Origin: CAZPMO01 sp964587515
Lineage (GTDB): Bacteria > Pseudomonadota > Alphaproteobacteria > MPNO01
Assembly: GCA_964587515.1 (NCBI GenBank)
Contig: CAZPMO010000201.1
Coordinates: 1-8,439, forward strand
Direction of reading: 5' to 3'
Length of the DNA: 8,439 nt
Below are positions 1 through 5,873 of the stretch, in pieces. The stretch's first letter is position 1, and every line of letters begins with the position of its first letter. The position numbers and the translations under genes are program-made. The notes beneath the pieces were generated by a model that did no database searches, had not been told where the DNA came from, and saw nothing but the letters and a program-made list of their open reading frames with translations.

Positions 1-577
1 CAAAGTCGGGGACGGGTATTACCGGGGTTATGGCGTGGCGCGGGACTACACGGAAGCCATTCGCTGGTATCGCAAGGCCGCCAACAAGGGGCATGCCCAG
101 GCGCAAAGTACGCTCGGGTTCATGTATTACAAAGGCCGGGGCGTGCCCCAGGATTATAAGCAAGCCGCGATCTGGTACCGCAAGGCCGCTGACCTCGGTC
201 AGTTCGATGACGTTGCGGTCGAGGTCGCGGATGAACAGCGAGACATTGTGCTCGCCGAGCGCGACCGGTCCTTCGGTAATGGCGACGCCCATCGCCTCCA
301 GCTCCTTCGCCGCATCGGCGGCCGACGGCACGCGCAGCGCGACATGGGTGTAGCCGGCATATTTTTCGCCCTCGTCCATCAGCACGTTGCGGCCGTCATT
401 GCCGGTGGTGGCGTTGATGATGAAATTGATTTCGACGGCGGCGGCGTTGCGGACGATCACCACGGCGTGCTCGGTGCTGCGATAGACGAGTTCGAATCCG
501 AGTTGGCCATAGAATGCGAGCGCGCGCGCCTCGTCCTCGACCCGGATGCCGATATGGTCGACATGTTCGATATCCAT
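1..577 (-). CDS. Glyoxalase I-like VOC metalloenzyme, 3' end replaced
   Basis: The start is ATG at 577-575, with AGAGG 12 nt upstream. The recognisable VOC fold covers residues 1-128 (577 to 194): two beta-alpha-beta-beta-beta modules beginning DHIGIRV and YTHVALRV. All four metal ligands of glyoxalase I can be aligned: H8 (DHIGI), E49 (VEINF), H78 (YTHVAL) and E125 (VIELTE), matching H5, E56, H74 and E122 of E. coli GloA. A metal-dependent lyase or isomerase acting on a glutathione or other thiol adduct is therefore plausible. The substrate is not determined, because VOC members also include dioxygenases and epimerases. Three residues past E125 the sequence becomes antisense Sel1, with no stop before the left edge, so the natural C-terminus is lost but the catalytic set is kept. 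It lies 21 nt downstream of the small gene at 599-874 and may be in its operon. Confidence 0.85.
   Translation of the reverse strand, partial: MDIEHVDHIGIRVEDEARALAFYGQLGFELVYRSTEHAVVIVRNAAAVEINFIINATTGNDGRNVLMDEGEKYAGYTHVALRVPSAADAAKELEAMGVAITEGPVALGEHNVSLFIRDLDRNVIELTEVSGLAVPDRGLLIILGHAPAFVIHEPERTLRLGMPLVGGLAIPANGFRVVPRHAITPVIPVPDF
2..202 (+). pseudogene. Sel1-repeat protein, 3' part, cut at a junction
   Basis: The frame is open from the left edge and encodes about 67 residues with two Sel1-like (SLR, TPR-related) units. The first is partial (YYRGYGVARDY...AIRWYRKAANKGH). The second is a full 36-residue unit: AQAQSTLGFMYYKGRGVPQD followed by YKQAAIWYRKAADLGQ. Sel1 repeats are alpha-alpha hairpin scaffolds for protein-protein contacts, often in secreted or periplasmic proteins. 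The repeat signal stops exactly at a unit boundary near 202. The same frame stays open to 919, but there it reads the antisense of the VOC gene and of the small gene beyond it, so residues after about 67 are not Sel1 sequence. No stop of its own is visible. It is either a gene that lost its 3' end by rearrangement or an assembly misjoin at repetitive sequence. The start lies outside the window. Confidence 0.75.
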
Positions 578-598
578 GGCCCGGCTATGCCTCTTGCG

Positions 599-874
599 TT
601 ACTCGACGGCGCTGAAAAGCCGCTTGTCGAAGAGCGCATCCACCGAAATCACCTTCACGGTGAGCCGGTCCTCGGGCTTGACCAGGGCGACATGCGTCCG
701 GTCGTCATGGGTTCGGGCAATTTCCGAGATTTCCCAGATGATCCGATCGCGCGCGCGAAAGCGTTGTCCAGGGGCGAGGTCGTGTTCCATGTCGCCAGTC
801 TGAGCCATGCGGGGGGCGAGCGCAAAGGAAAACGCGGCTTTGCCGCGGGCAATCAACGCCCGAACTTCGGGCAC
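599..874 (-). CDS. Small protein of unknown function (up to 91 aa)
   Basis: I do not recognise this protein. The frame starts at GTG (874-872) and overlaps the 3' end of the upstream 55-aa gene by 22 nt in another frame, which suggests translational coupling. A GGAG about 14 nt upstream is a weak site. Internal ATG starts at 808 or 790 are possible and would give 69 or 63 residues. The conserved-looking part is residues 33-90: LAPGQRF, RIIWEISEI, THVALVKPED, LTVKVISVDALFD. It alternates short hydrophobic strands with charged turns, as in a small beta-barrel (SH3-like) domain. That fold is a guess from pattern. No signal peptide or membrane segment is visible. The gene ends at TAA, 21 nt before the VOC start, so 55-aa gene, this gene and VOC form a plausible transcription unit under the sigma-54 promoter at 1070-1085. 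Confidence 0.6.
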   Translation of the reverse strand: MPEVRALIARGKAAFSFALAPRMAQTGDMEHDLAPGQRFRARDRIIWEISEIARTHDDRTHVALVKPEDRLTVKVISVDALFDKRLFSAVE

Positions 875-1020
875 TCTTCGTTATTCATCTCCAGGGAACC
901 GCTCAACCGGCGAACGTAAACGCCCTCGGTAATCCACGCCTCGGCGGAAATGGCCGTTTTGGCGATGGAGCGTGTCCAGAGAAGGCTTGCATTGATGCTA
1001 TCCAGAAATTTATTGCTCAT
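853..1020 (-). CDS. Small 55-aa protein of unknown function, first gene behind a sigma-54 promoter
   Basis: The ATG at 1020-1018 is preceded by AGAGGA at good spacing. The frame is open further upstream, but those codons overlap the sigma-54 promoter and precede the predicted transcription start near 1059, so MSNKFLDSIN is chosen. The 55 residues show an amphipathic N-terminal half (NASLLWTRSIAKTAISAEAW) and a polar tail with one cysteine (C50, NNEECPKFGR). I see no signal peptide, transmembrane helix or known motif, and do not recognise a family. Its interest comes from its promoter: a dedicated activator-dependent sigma-54 element drives a very small gene. It overlaps the following gene by 22 nt. 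Confidence 0.6.
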   Translation of the reverse strand: MSNKFLDSINASLLWTRSIAKTAISAEAWITEGVYVRRLSGSLEMNNEECPKFGR

Positions 1021-1069
1021 CAGATCGTCCTCTGATTTTCGTTCGGAATCATAAATCCGATTCATTCGA

Positions 1070-1085
1070 TGCAAGAATCGTGCCA
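1070..1085 (-). promoter_or_regulatory. Sigma-54 (RpoN) -24/-12 promoter
   Basis: Read on the minus strand, the sequence is TGGCACG-ATTC-TTGCA. This matches every fixed position of the published sigma-54 consensus TGGCACG-N4-TTGCW. The invariant GG is at 1084-1083 and GC at 1072-1071, which puts the transcript start near 1059. That leaves a leader of about 39 nt before the ATG at 1020, with the AGAGGA ribosome site inside it. Sigma-54 promoters need an AAA+ enhancer-binding activator bound upstream, and the two repeats at 1149-1207 are in the expected place. Confidence 0.85.
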
Positions 1086-1144
1086 GTTCGGCGGAATGGC
1101 TAATTTTCAAGAGGTTATGGTTAATGGGACTGCCGCGAATTCCC

Positions 1145-1169
1145 AAAGTGTAAAAAATTCCGACACTTT
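1145..1169. promoter_or_regulatory. Proximal activator-site candidate (palindromic)
   Basis: The 17-mer TGTAAAAAATTCCGACA lies at 1149-1165. It is flanked so that AAAGTGT (1145-1151) and ACACTTT (1163-1169) form a perfect 7-bp inverted repeat around an 11-nt spacer, the usual look of a dimeric regulator site. Its centre (1157) is about 98 bp upstream of the predicted sigma-54 transcript start, a normal enhancer distance. A second copy of the TGTAAAA-N4-CCGACA core lies 42 bp further up. From memory, a similar element and sigma-54 have been associated with PEP-CTERM/exosortase regulons (PrsK-PrsR). I cannot confirm that here. Confidence 0.65.
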
Positions 1170-1190
1170 TCGCGGGTTTTCGCCGAAGGC

Positions 1191-1207
1191 TGTAAAATCC
1201 GCCGACA
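1191..1207. promoter_or_regulatory. Distal activator-site candidate
   Basis: TGTAAAATCCGCCGACA shares 13 of 17 positions with the site at 1149-1165: TGTAAAA and CCGACA are identical and the four middle bases differ. The start-to-start distance is 42 bp, four helical turns, so both sites face the same side of the DNA, as expected for cooperative binding by an enhancer-binding protein. It keeps the TGT...ACA ends but lacks the extended inverted repeat of the proximal copy. Confidence 0.6.
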
Positions 1208-1373
1208 CCCCGAAGAAAAGCCTTGCCGAGGCGGAGCGGGCGCGCGCGCGTCCGGCGCGGCGGATCGCGATGTCCCGCATGGACATGCTTATCCGGCCAC
1301 GGGACGTTCAGGCGGCGTGTCCGCGTCGCATCACGGCAAAAACCTCAACGTCCGCACGCGGTCTGTCGCGCCG

Positions 1374-1634
1374 TCACATTGGTTTGTACGGCTCGACCCC
1401 GAGCATTGTTATGGCCTGGTGCAGAACTTTGATCGCCTCGCCATGGTGACCGCTCTTATGGAGCGCCTCGCCCTTGTCGCGCAGTGTCTTGATCTCCGTC
1501 ATCCGCATTTTGGTCAATCCCGTTGCCTTCGGCAGGGTCCGGTCGATGATCTGAACATCTTTCGGGCAGTGTTTGGCGAAAGCCGGCGTCGTCATGGCCA
1601 TGATCATCGCGGCCGCTACGAGAATAGTTTTCAT
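1374..1634 (-). CDS. Small secreted protein with one TPR-like hairpin
   Basis: Begins MKTILVAAAMIMAMTTPAFA, a clear Sec signal peptide with an AFA cleavage site after residue 20, so the mature protein is about 66 residues and periplasmic or secreted. The mature part opens with KHCPKD (one cysteine, C23). Residues 47-79 (EIKTLRDKGEALHKSGHHGE, then AIKVLHQAITMLG) have the size and hydrophobic pattern of a single TPR-type helix pair. A strong purine-rich site (AGGGGGG) sits 7 nt before the ATG. I do not recognise the family; a role as a small binding or adaptor protein is only a guess. It is on the same strand as the GST gene but 140 nt downstream of it, so it may have its own promoter. Confidence 0.75.
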   Translation of the reverse strand: MKTILVAAAMIMAMTTPAFAKHCPKDVQIIDRTLPKATGLTKMRMTEIKTLRDKGEALHKSGHHGEAIKVLHQAITMLGVEPYKPM

Positions 1635-1774
1635 GGATATACCCCCCTGTTAAGAGCCCGCACTTGGAGGCCCATTCGGTGAACTGCGACGTTGCGCCCG
1701 GGGGTCAAGGGCGGCTGGATAATGCTCTAGGTTCGAAGGCCGGAAGGGGCCACGCCTGTCCCCGTTTTCCGAAC

Positions 1775-2437
1775 TCAAATCCAGTGCGGCGGATAGGCGT
1801 TGTGATATCCGGGCAGGGTTTCGATGCGCTTGCTCCACGCCTCGAGATTGGGAAAGTGGTCGCCGAGTGGGTGGAGGGCGAGGTTCAGCGGCGCCGCCTC
1901 TTCGCGTCCGGTGGCGCGCGCGAGCTGCATCACCACGGGATAGGTCACGAGATCCGCCGCGCCCAAATTTCCGCCGGCCAGCCAGGGATCGGTTGAGAGC
2001 CGCGTCTCGAGCAGCGCCAGCTCATCGCGAACATTCGCCGCCGCGTCGGTGATCTGCGCGGCGAATTCCGCCGCCTTGCCGCGAAACAGTGGCCGCGAGA
2101 TGTTGCCGACGGACTCGCGCAAATTGTCGTCGCATTCGCAGATCGCCTGCCAGACGCGCGCCGTTTCTTCGGGGTCCTCGCCGAACAGCGGCGGGGCGGG
2201 GTTGGCGGCATCCAAATAGGAAAGAATGGCCAGCGTCTCGCAAACGGTGACCTCGCCCTCGGTGAGAACCGGCACCTGGCCGCGCGGATTTATGGCCAGG
2301 AATTCGGGACTTTTCTGCTCGCGTTTCGTGTTGCCGAGACGCCGCTTGTGATAGTCGAGCCCCTTGACCTCCAGCGCCAACATCACCGTCCAGCAGGGCG
2401 GCGAGCCCGAAATGAAATAAAGTTCGCGCTGTGTCAT
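1775..2437 (-). CDS. Glutathione S-transferase family protein
   Basis: A 220-residue protein of typical GST length. The N-terminal thioredoxin-like domain (about residues 4-80) starts LYFISGSPPCWTVMLALEVKG and contains NPRGQVPVL (50-58), with the cis-proline that positions glutathione. It also has CETLAILSYL (66-75), whose E67-T68 replaces the usual E-S glutathione gamma-glutamyl contact. The all-helical C-terminal domain (about 90-215) contains NLGAADLVTYPVV (157-169), matching the conserved N-capping box and aspartate of GSTs. S10, S12 or C15 could activate the thiol; which one cannot be told from sequence alone. The likely role is cytosolic conjugation, reduction or isomerisation using glutathione; the substrate is unknown. 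The ATG is preceded by AGGGA. It is transcribed away from the selenoprotein gene at 2707, across a 269-bp divergent gap. Confidence 0.9.
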   Translation of the reverse strand: MTQRELYFISGSPPCWTVMLALEVKGLDYHKRRLGNTKREQKSPEFLAINPRGQVPVLTEGEVTVCETLAILSYLDAANPAPPLFGEDPEETARVWQAICECDDNLRESVGNISRPLFRGKAAEFAAQITDAAANVRDELALLETRLSTDPWLAGGNLGAADLVTYPVVMQLARATGREEAAPLNLALHPLGDHFPNLEAWSKRIETLPGYHNAYPPHWI

Positions 2438-2706
2438 CGGTCCCTAACCCTCGTGCTTTTCGATCCGCGGGAGGCACAGAATAACAGAGATCAGGCGTTC
2501 GGCGTCCCCGGAACCCGCCATAATAGCCGCATATCGGGGCGTGCTCGCGAAGTTGTGTTCGAATTCTGGACCGACCGCGTTTTGGCGCGGCTTGCCCGCC
2601 CGGGGAGAGGCCATTAGGGTACGGTCACGTCGGGATCGCGTCGCGCTCGATATTGGAGCGTTGGCGACCCGGTTGGAAACGTCGGAGAACACAGAGGAGG
2701 GAGTGA

Positions 2707-3387
2707 ATGCCAGACGACGCCCGTACCAGTCCCGTAACCCTTGAGGAATATGCCGCCCTGGACATGGCGGCCAAGCGCCAGCTGTGGATCGATATTTCGG
2801 ATATTACGGCGGAAGAATTCGATGCCCATATGGCGGGAGAAAAGGCGCGCGAGGCGATCGTGCCGAAAATCGGCGACGAAGCGCCCGATTTCGTGGCCGA
2901 CGTGCTCGACCGCGACCGCAAGCGCACCGGCGAGGAGGTGCGTCTGTCGTCGCTTCGCGGCAAGCCAGTCGGCATTGTCTTCGGGTCCTTTACGTGACCC
3001 CCGTTTCGTAAAAAGGCCGTGCGCCTTAACGAGCTTTACGCCAAGTACAAGGATCAGGTTCAGTTCTACATCGTCTATATCCGCGAAGCCCACGCCAGCG
3101 ACGCCTGGCAGGTGCCGAACAACCTGATCGAAAATATTCTGTTCGAAGAGCCGACCACCGACGACGAACGCACCGAGGTCGCCTCGGCATGCCAGATCGC
3201 GCTTGATCTCAATATGCCCATGCTGGTCGATCGCATCGACAACGATGTCGACAACAAATATGTCGGCCTGCCCATGCGCCTGTTCCTGGTGGATGCCGAC
3301 GGCCGCATCGCCTATGCCGGCGACAAGGGTCCGTTCGGCTGGGACGACGAGGCCTTCGAGGAAACGCTGAAAAAGACCATCGCCTGA
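2707..3387 (+). CDS. Selenocysteine-containing deiodinase-like redoxin (in-frame UGA = Sec97)
   Basis: The ATG is preceded by AGGAGG with a 6-nt spacer. The frame is interrupted once, by TGA at 2995-2997, and continues in the same frame to the TGA at 3385-3387, giving 226 residues with Sec at 97. Around it the protein reads VFGSFT-U-PPFRKK, matching FGSCT-U-PSF of vertebrate iodothyronine deiodinases. Further on it has YIREAHASDAW (124-134), matching the deiodinase YIEEAHASDGW, including its conserved histidine (H129), and MRLFLVDADGRIAYAGDKGPFGW near the C-terminus. A thioredoxin-fold redoxin domain spans about 54-224 (GDEAPDF at 56-62). Residues 1-50 are an acidic helical extension. The only cysteine is C162. 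In bacteria the role is probably thiol or peroxide redox chemistry, not thyroid hormone metabolism. The reading needs SelA, SelB, SelC and SelD, none in this window. A Cys-to-stop mutation is less likely, given codon-perfect continuity and the SECIS-like hairpin. Confidence 0.9.
3005..3033 (+). promoter_or_regulatory. Candidate bacterial SECIS element
   Basis: This hairpin lies within the coding sequence just 3' of the UGA at 2995-2997. The lower stem is five pairs (3005-3009 with 3029-3033, one U-G), then an AAA/A internal loop. The upper stem is AAGGC with GCCTT (3013-3017 with 3023-3027), capped by a 5-nt loop CGTGC (3018-3022). Known bacterial SECIS elements have an apical loop with a G at its first or second position about 16-37 nt after UGA. 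Here the G is at 3019, loop position 2, 22 nt after the last UGA base. SelB would bind here to deliver Sec-tRNA. Folding was done by eye. Confidence 0.75.
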
Positions 3388-3395
3388 AGGTGCGG

Positions 3396-3439
3396 CGTTT
3401 GGACGCAAACGGAAAACCCCTGCTTCGGCGGGGGTTTTT
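3396..3439 (+). terminator. Intrinsic terminator after the selenoprotein gene
   Basis: AAAACCCCTGC and GCGGGGGTTTT (3413-3423 and 3428-3438) pair over 11 positions with one T-G wobble around a TTCG tetraloop, followed by a T run to 3439. A second small perfect hairpin, CGTTTG/CAAACG (3396-3401 and 3406-3411), sits just upstream. The A run on the 5' side means the element could also stop transcription from the opposite strand. It isolates the selenoprotein gene as a single-gene unit. Confidence 0.9.
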
Positions 3440-3498
3440 CGTTCCCGATCGCCGATTTCTTATGCGGAGGTTAACGTCTTCCTGCTACATATGCCGGT

Positions 3499-3969
3499 AT
3501 GAGCTTTGATCAGGGTCTTACGAATGTCGACGACCGGCCGGCCGATGACCATACGATGGCGCGGTCCTGCGCCATGCGGTATGGGCTGGTGGCGTTCGGC
3601 TGGCTGAACGTCGCGCTGGGCGCCATCGGCGTGGTGGTGCCGGGGATGCCGACCACCATCTTCCTGCTGATCGCGCTGTGGGCGTTCTCGAAAAGCTCCG
3701 AGCGTTTCCGCAGCTGGCTCTATACCCATCCCCGCCTCGGCCCGCCGATCCGCGACTGGCACGAACACCGGGTGATCCCGGTGCGCGCGAAGATCCTCGC
3801 CGTCGCCATGATGTCGCTCTCGGTGGCGATCCTCGCTTTGTTCGTGGCCGGCGACGGGCTGCTGCCCATGATGGTCGGCGGCGCGCTGGTCCCCATCGCC
3901 GCGTTCATCGTGACCCGCCCCAGCCGCACCCCCACCGAACCCGAGCCCACGCCGGATCCTGCTATTTAG
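3499..3969 (+). CDS. YbaN/DUF454 family inner-membrane protein
   Basis: A 156-residue protein with the DUF454 hallmarks in order: WLNVALGAIGVVVPGMPTT (about 35-53), FLLIALWAFSKSS (55-67), RFRSWLYTHPRLGPPI and DWHEHRVIP followed by AKILAVAMM. Hydrophobic segments near 28-48, 53-65, 97-117 and 120-140 suggest three to four membrane passes. The C-terminal tail is proline, glutamate and threonine rich. The family's biochemical function is not established. Start choice is uncertain: there is no good ribosome site before the ATG at 3499, and a GGAGG at about 3466 is too far. A TACATA hexamer 7 nt upstream would place the transcript start at the ATG itself, so a leaderless mRNA is possible. An alternative ATG at 3556 also lacks a site. 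Confidence 0.9.
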   Translation: MSFDQGLTNVDDRPADDHTMARSCAMRYGLVAFGWLNVALGAIGVVVPGMPTTIFLLIALWAFSKSSERFRSWLYTHPRLGPPIRDWHEHRVIPVRAKILAVAMMSLSVAILALFVAGDGLLPMMVGGALVPIAAFIVTRPSRTPTEPEPTPDPAI

Positions 3970-3971
3970 GG

Positions 3972-4056
3972 GTTCACCGCAGAGGCGCAGAGACACAGAG
4001 AAAATTAACTACGTGTTTTTGTTGTTCCTCTGTGTCTCTGCGCCTCTGTGGTGAAC
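3972..4056. repeat. Large inverted repeat of the dispersed CACAGAG type
   Basis: Two 29-nt arms (3972-4000 and 4028-4056) are complementary at 28 of 29 positions; the one difference (G for A in CCGCAGAG versus CCACAGAG) gives a G-U pair in RNA. The loop is 27 nt. Each arm carries three 8-nt steps of the form CRCAGAGR. From general knowledge, sequences of this type (TTCACC-ACAGAG-...-CACAGAG) recur in intergenic regions of many unrelated bacteria and resemble short non-autonomous mobile or REP-like elements. Only one copy is in this window. As RNA it forms a very stable hairpin directly after the stop of the YbaN-like gene, so it may serve as a 3'-end or insulating structure. Confidence 0.9.
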
Positions 4057-4124
4057 TTATCTTTTTGTATTCTCGGCGCGCGCTGAATCGTTAGGATACG
4101 CCCCAACAAACAACGGGGGCGGGG

Positions 4125-5828
4125 ATGTACGACTTCATAATTTGCGGCGGTGGCTCGGCGGGGTGCGTGCTGGCCAACCGGCTGTCGGCGCGTAGCGCCA
4201 ACAAGGTGCTGCTGGTCGAGGCGGGCATGGACACGCCGCCCGAGGCGGTGCCGGCAGACATCCTCGATTCCTATCCCATCGTCGCTTATTTCAACCCGGA
4301 TTTTCAGTGGACCGATCTGCGCGTTCACCTCTCGCCTCGCTCGCACAACGCGCCGCGCACCGCGCCCGACCGGCGCTATGAACAAGGGCGCGTCATGGGC
4401 GGCGGCTCGTCCATCAACGCCCAACTCGCCAATCGCGGCGCGCCCGGCGATTACGACGAATGGGCGTCCATGGGTGCCGACGGCTGGGGCTGGGACGACG
4501 TGCTGCCTTATTTCCGGAAACTCGAACGCGACATGGATTTCGACGGGCCCTATCACGGCAAGGACGGCCCGATCCCGGTGCGCCGCATCTTTCCCGATCA
4601 ATGGCCGGGCTACGCCAAGGCGGCGGCGGCCGCGTTCGAGGCCAAGGGGTACGAATACCGCGCCGACCAGAACGCCGGGTTCGAGGACGGCTATTTTCCG
4701 ATCACGATCTCGAACCTCTACGATCGGCGGGTCTCGGCGGCGATCGCCTATCTCACCCCGCCGGTGCGCCAGCGCGAAAACCTCACCATCACGGACCGGG
4801 CGCGGGTCAAGCGGGTGATATTCGAGGGCGCCCAGGCGGTCGGGGTCGAGATCGCGCGCGACGACGGGCGCGAGGAGACGGTGCGCGGCGCGGAAATCAT
4901 CTCGTGTTCCGGCGGCATCCATTCGCCGGCGCTGCTGATGCGCTCCGGCGTCGGCCCGGCCGCGCATCTGATGGAGCACGGCATCGAGGTGATCGCCGAC
5001 GTGCCGGCGGTCGGCCAGAATCTCGGCGAACATCCCTCGATCGGGCTGTCCGCCTATATCGCGCCCGAGGCGCGCCTGCCCGACGCCATGCGCCGCCACC
5101 TCCACGTGGCGCTGCGCTATTCGTCCAACATCGCCGATGCGCCCCAGGGCGACATGTTCCTGAACTCGGTCGGCAAATCGGCCTGGCATCCGACCGGCTG
5201 GCGGCTGGGCTCGTTCCTGCTGTGGGTCAACAAATCCTATTCGCGCGGCGAGGTCAGGCTGATGTCGCCCGACTGGCGGGCCGAACCCTATGTCTCGTTC
5301 AATCTGTGTTCCGACCAGCGCGACCTCGACCGGCTGGCTCAGGGCATGAGGCTGATGGCCGATCTGTTCGAGACGCCGTCGTTGAAGGCGGTGGCCAGCG
5401 ATCCGTTCCCGTCGAGCTATTCGGAGAAGGTGCGCAGCGTCGGCGTGGTCAACCGCAAGAACTATCTGATGACCGGCCTGCTGGCGAAGATGATGGATGG
5501 GCCGGGCTGGTTCCGCCGCTCCCTGATCCGCAACGTGCTCACCGAGGGCGACGAGCTGAAAACATTGCTGGACGACAACGACGCCATGGAGGATTTCATC
5601 CGCCGTACCGCGACCGGCACCTGGCACGCGTCCTGCACGGTGCGCATGGGCCGCGCCGACGATCCCACCGCCGGCTCCGACAATCAGGGCCGGGTGAAGG
5701 GCGTGGACGGGTTGCGCGTTGTCGATACCTCGCTGATGCCCGCCACGCCGCGCGCCAACACCAACATCCCGACCATCATGACCGCCGAAAAGATCGCCGA
5801 TGCGATCCTTGCGGGGCAGGGCGCCTGA
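4125..5828 (+). CDS. GMC-family FAD-dependent oxidoreductase (alcohol/choline dehydrogenase type)
   Basis: A 567-residue protein of usual GMC length. The N-terminal FAD-binding beta-alpha-beta is YDFIICGGGSAGCVLANRL (2-20), with E32 in LLVEAG as the likely ribose ligand. GMC signature 1 lies at 88-113 (GRVMGGGSSIN...YDEW) and signature 2 at 262-278 (SGGIHSPALLMRSGVGP). The C-terminal domain has catalytic H501 (GTWHASCTVRMG) and N547 (NTNIPTIM), the His/Asn pair that oxidises alcohols in choline dehydrogenase-like members. It probably oxidises a primary alcohol or similar with FAD and passes electrons to a quinone or oxygen. The substrate cannot be named. No signal peptide is visible. A G-rich site (GGGGG, about 7 nt from the ATG) precedes the start. 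It lies 102 nt upstream of the Hsp20 pair on the same strand. Confidence 0.93.
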   Translation: MYDFIICGGGSAGCVLANRLSARSANKVLLVEAGMDTPPEAVPADILDSYPIVAYFNPDFQWTDLRVHLSPRSHNAPRTAPDRRYEQGRVMGGGSSINAQLANRGAPGDYDEWASMGADGWGWDDVLPYFRKLERDMDFDGPYHGKDGPIPVRRIFPDQWPGYAKAAAAAFEAKGYEYRADQNAGFEDGYFPITISNLYDRRVSAAIAYLTPPVRQRENLTITDRARVKRVIFEGAQAVGVEIARDDGREETVRGAEIISCSGGIHSPALLMRSGVGPAAHLMEHGIEVIADVPAVGQNLGEHPSIGLSAYIAPEARLPDAMRRHLHVALRYSSNIADAPQGDMFLNSVGKSAWHPTGWRLGSFLLWVNKSYSRGEVRLMSPDWRAEPYVSFNLCSDQRDLDRLAQGMRLMADLFETPSLKAVASDPFPSSYSEKVRSVGVVNRKNYLMTGLLAKMMDGPGWFRRSLIRNVLTEGDELKTLLDDNDAMEDFIRRTATGTWHASCTVRMGRADDPTAGSDNQGRVKGVDGLRVVDTSLMPATPRANTNIPTIMTAEKIADAILAGQGA

Positions 5829-5873
5829 CGCGACTCCGGTTTGACATGGATTAAGGCGGATGCGGCGTGCGCG

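Larger units (their letters stand above)
1021..1373. other. 353-bp gene-free control region
   Basis: This stretch lies between the 3' end of the small secreted protein gene (1374) and the 55-aa gene (1020), both on the minus strand. Its right-hand part, about 1208-1373, is GC-rich and shows no gene, no clear terminator and no repeat that I can support. The left part holds the sigma-54 promoter and the paired 17-nt sites. The segment between promoter and sites (1086-1144) includes an AT-richer run, where a bending protein such as IHF could act, but I find no good IHF consensus. Open frames through this region look like chance frames. Confidence 0.6.

Noticed and set aside
2567..2596. A sigma-54-like TTGGCGCGGCTTGC before the redoxin gene
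   Set aside because: The spacing between the GG and GC elements is two bases short of the required distance.
2444..2692. An 82-codon minus-strand frame in the GST-redoxin gap
   Set aside because: No ribosome site, no recognisable motif, and it occupies what should be the divergent promoter region.
2995..2997. Frameshift or nonsense mutation splitting the redoxin gene
   Set aside because: There is no frame change, both halves are well conserved, the TGA sits exactly at the deiodinase Sec position, and a SECIS-like hairpin follows. Selenocysteine explains all of this.
2614..3408. A 264-codon minus-strand open frame over the selenoprotein
   Set aside because: Antisense shadow; it reads through the terminator and has no family features.
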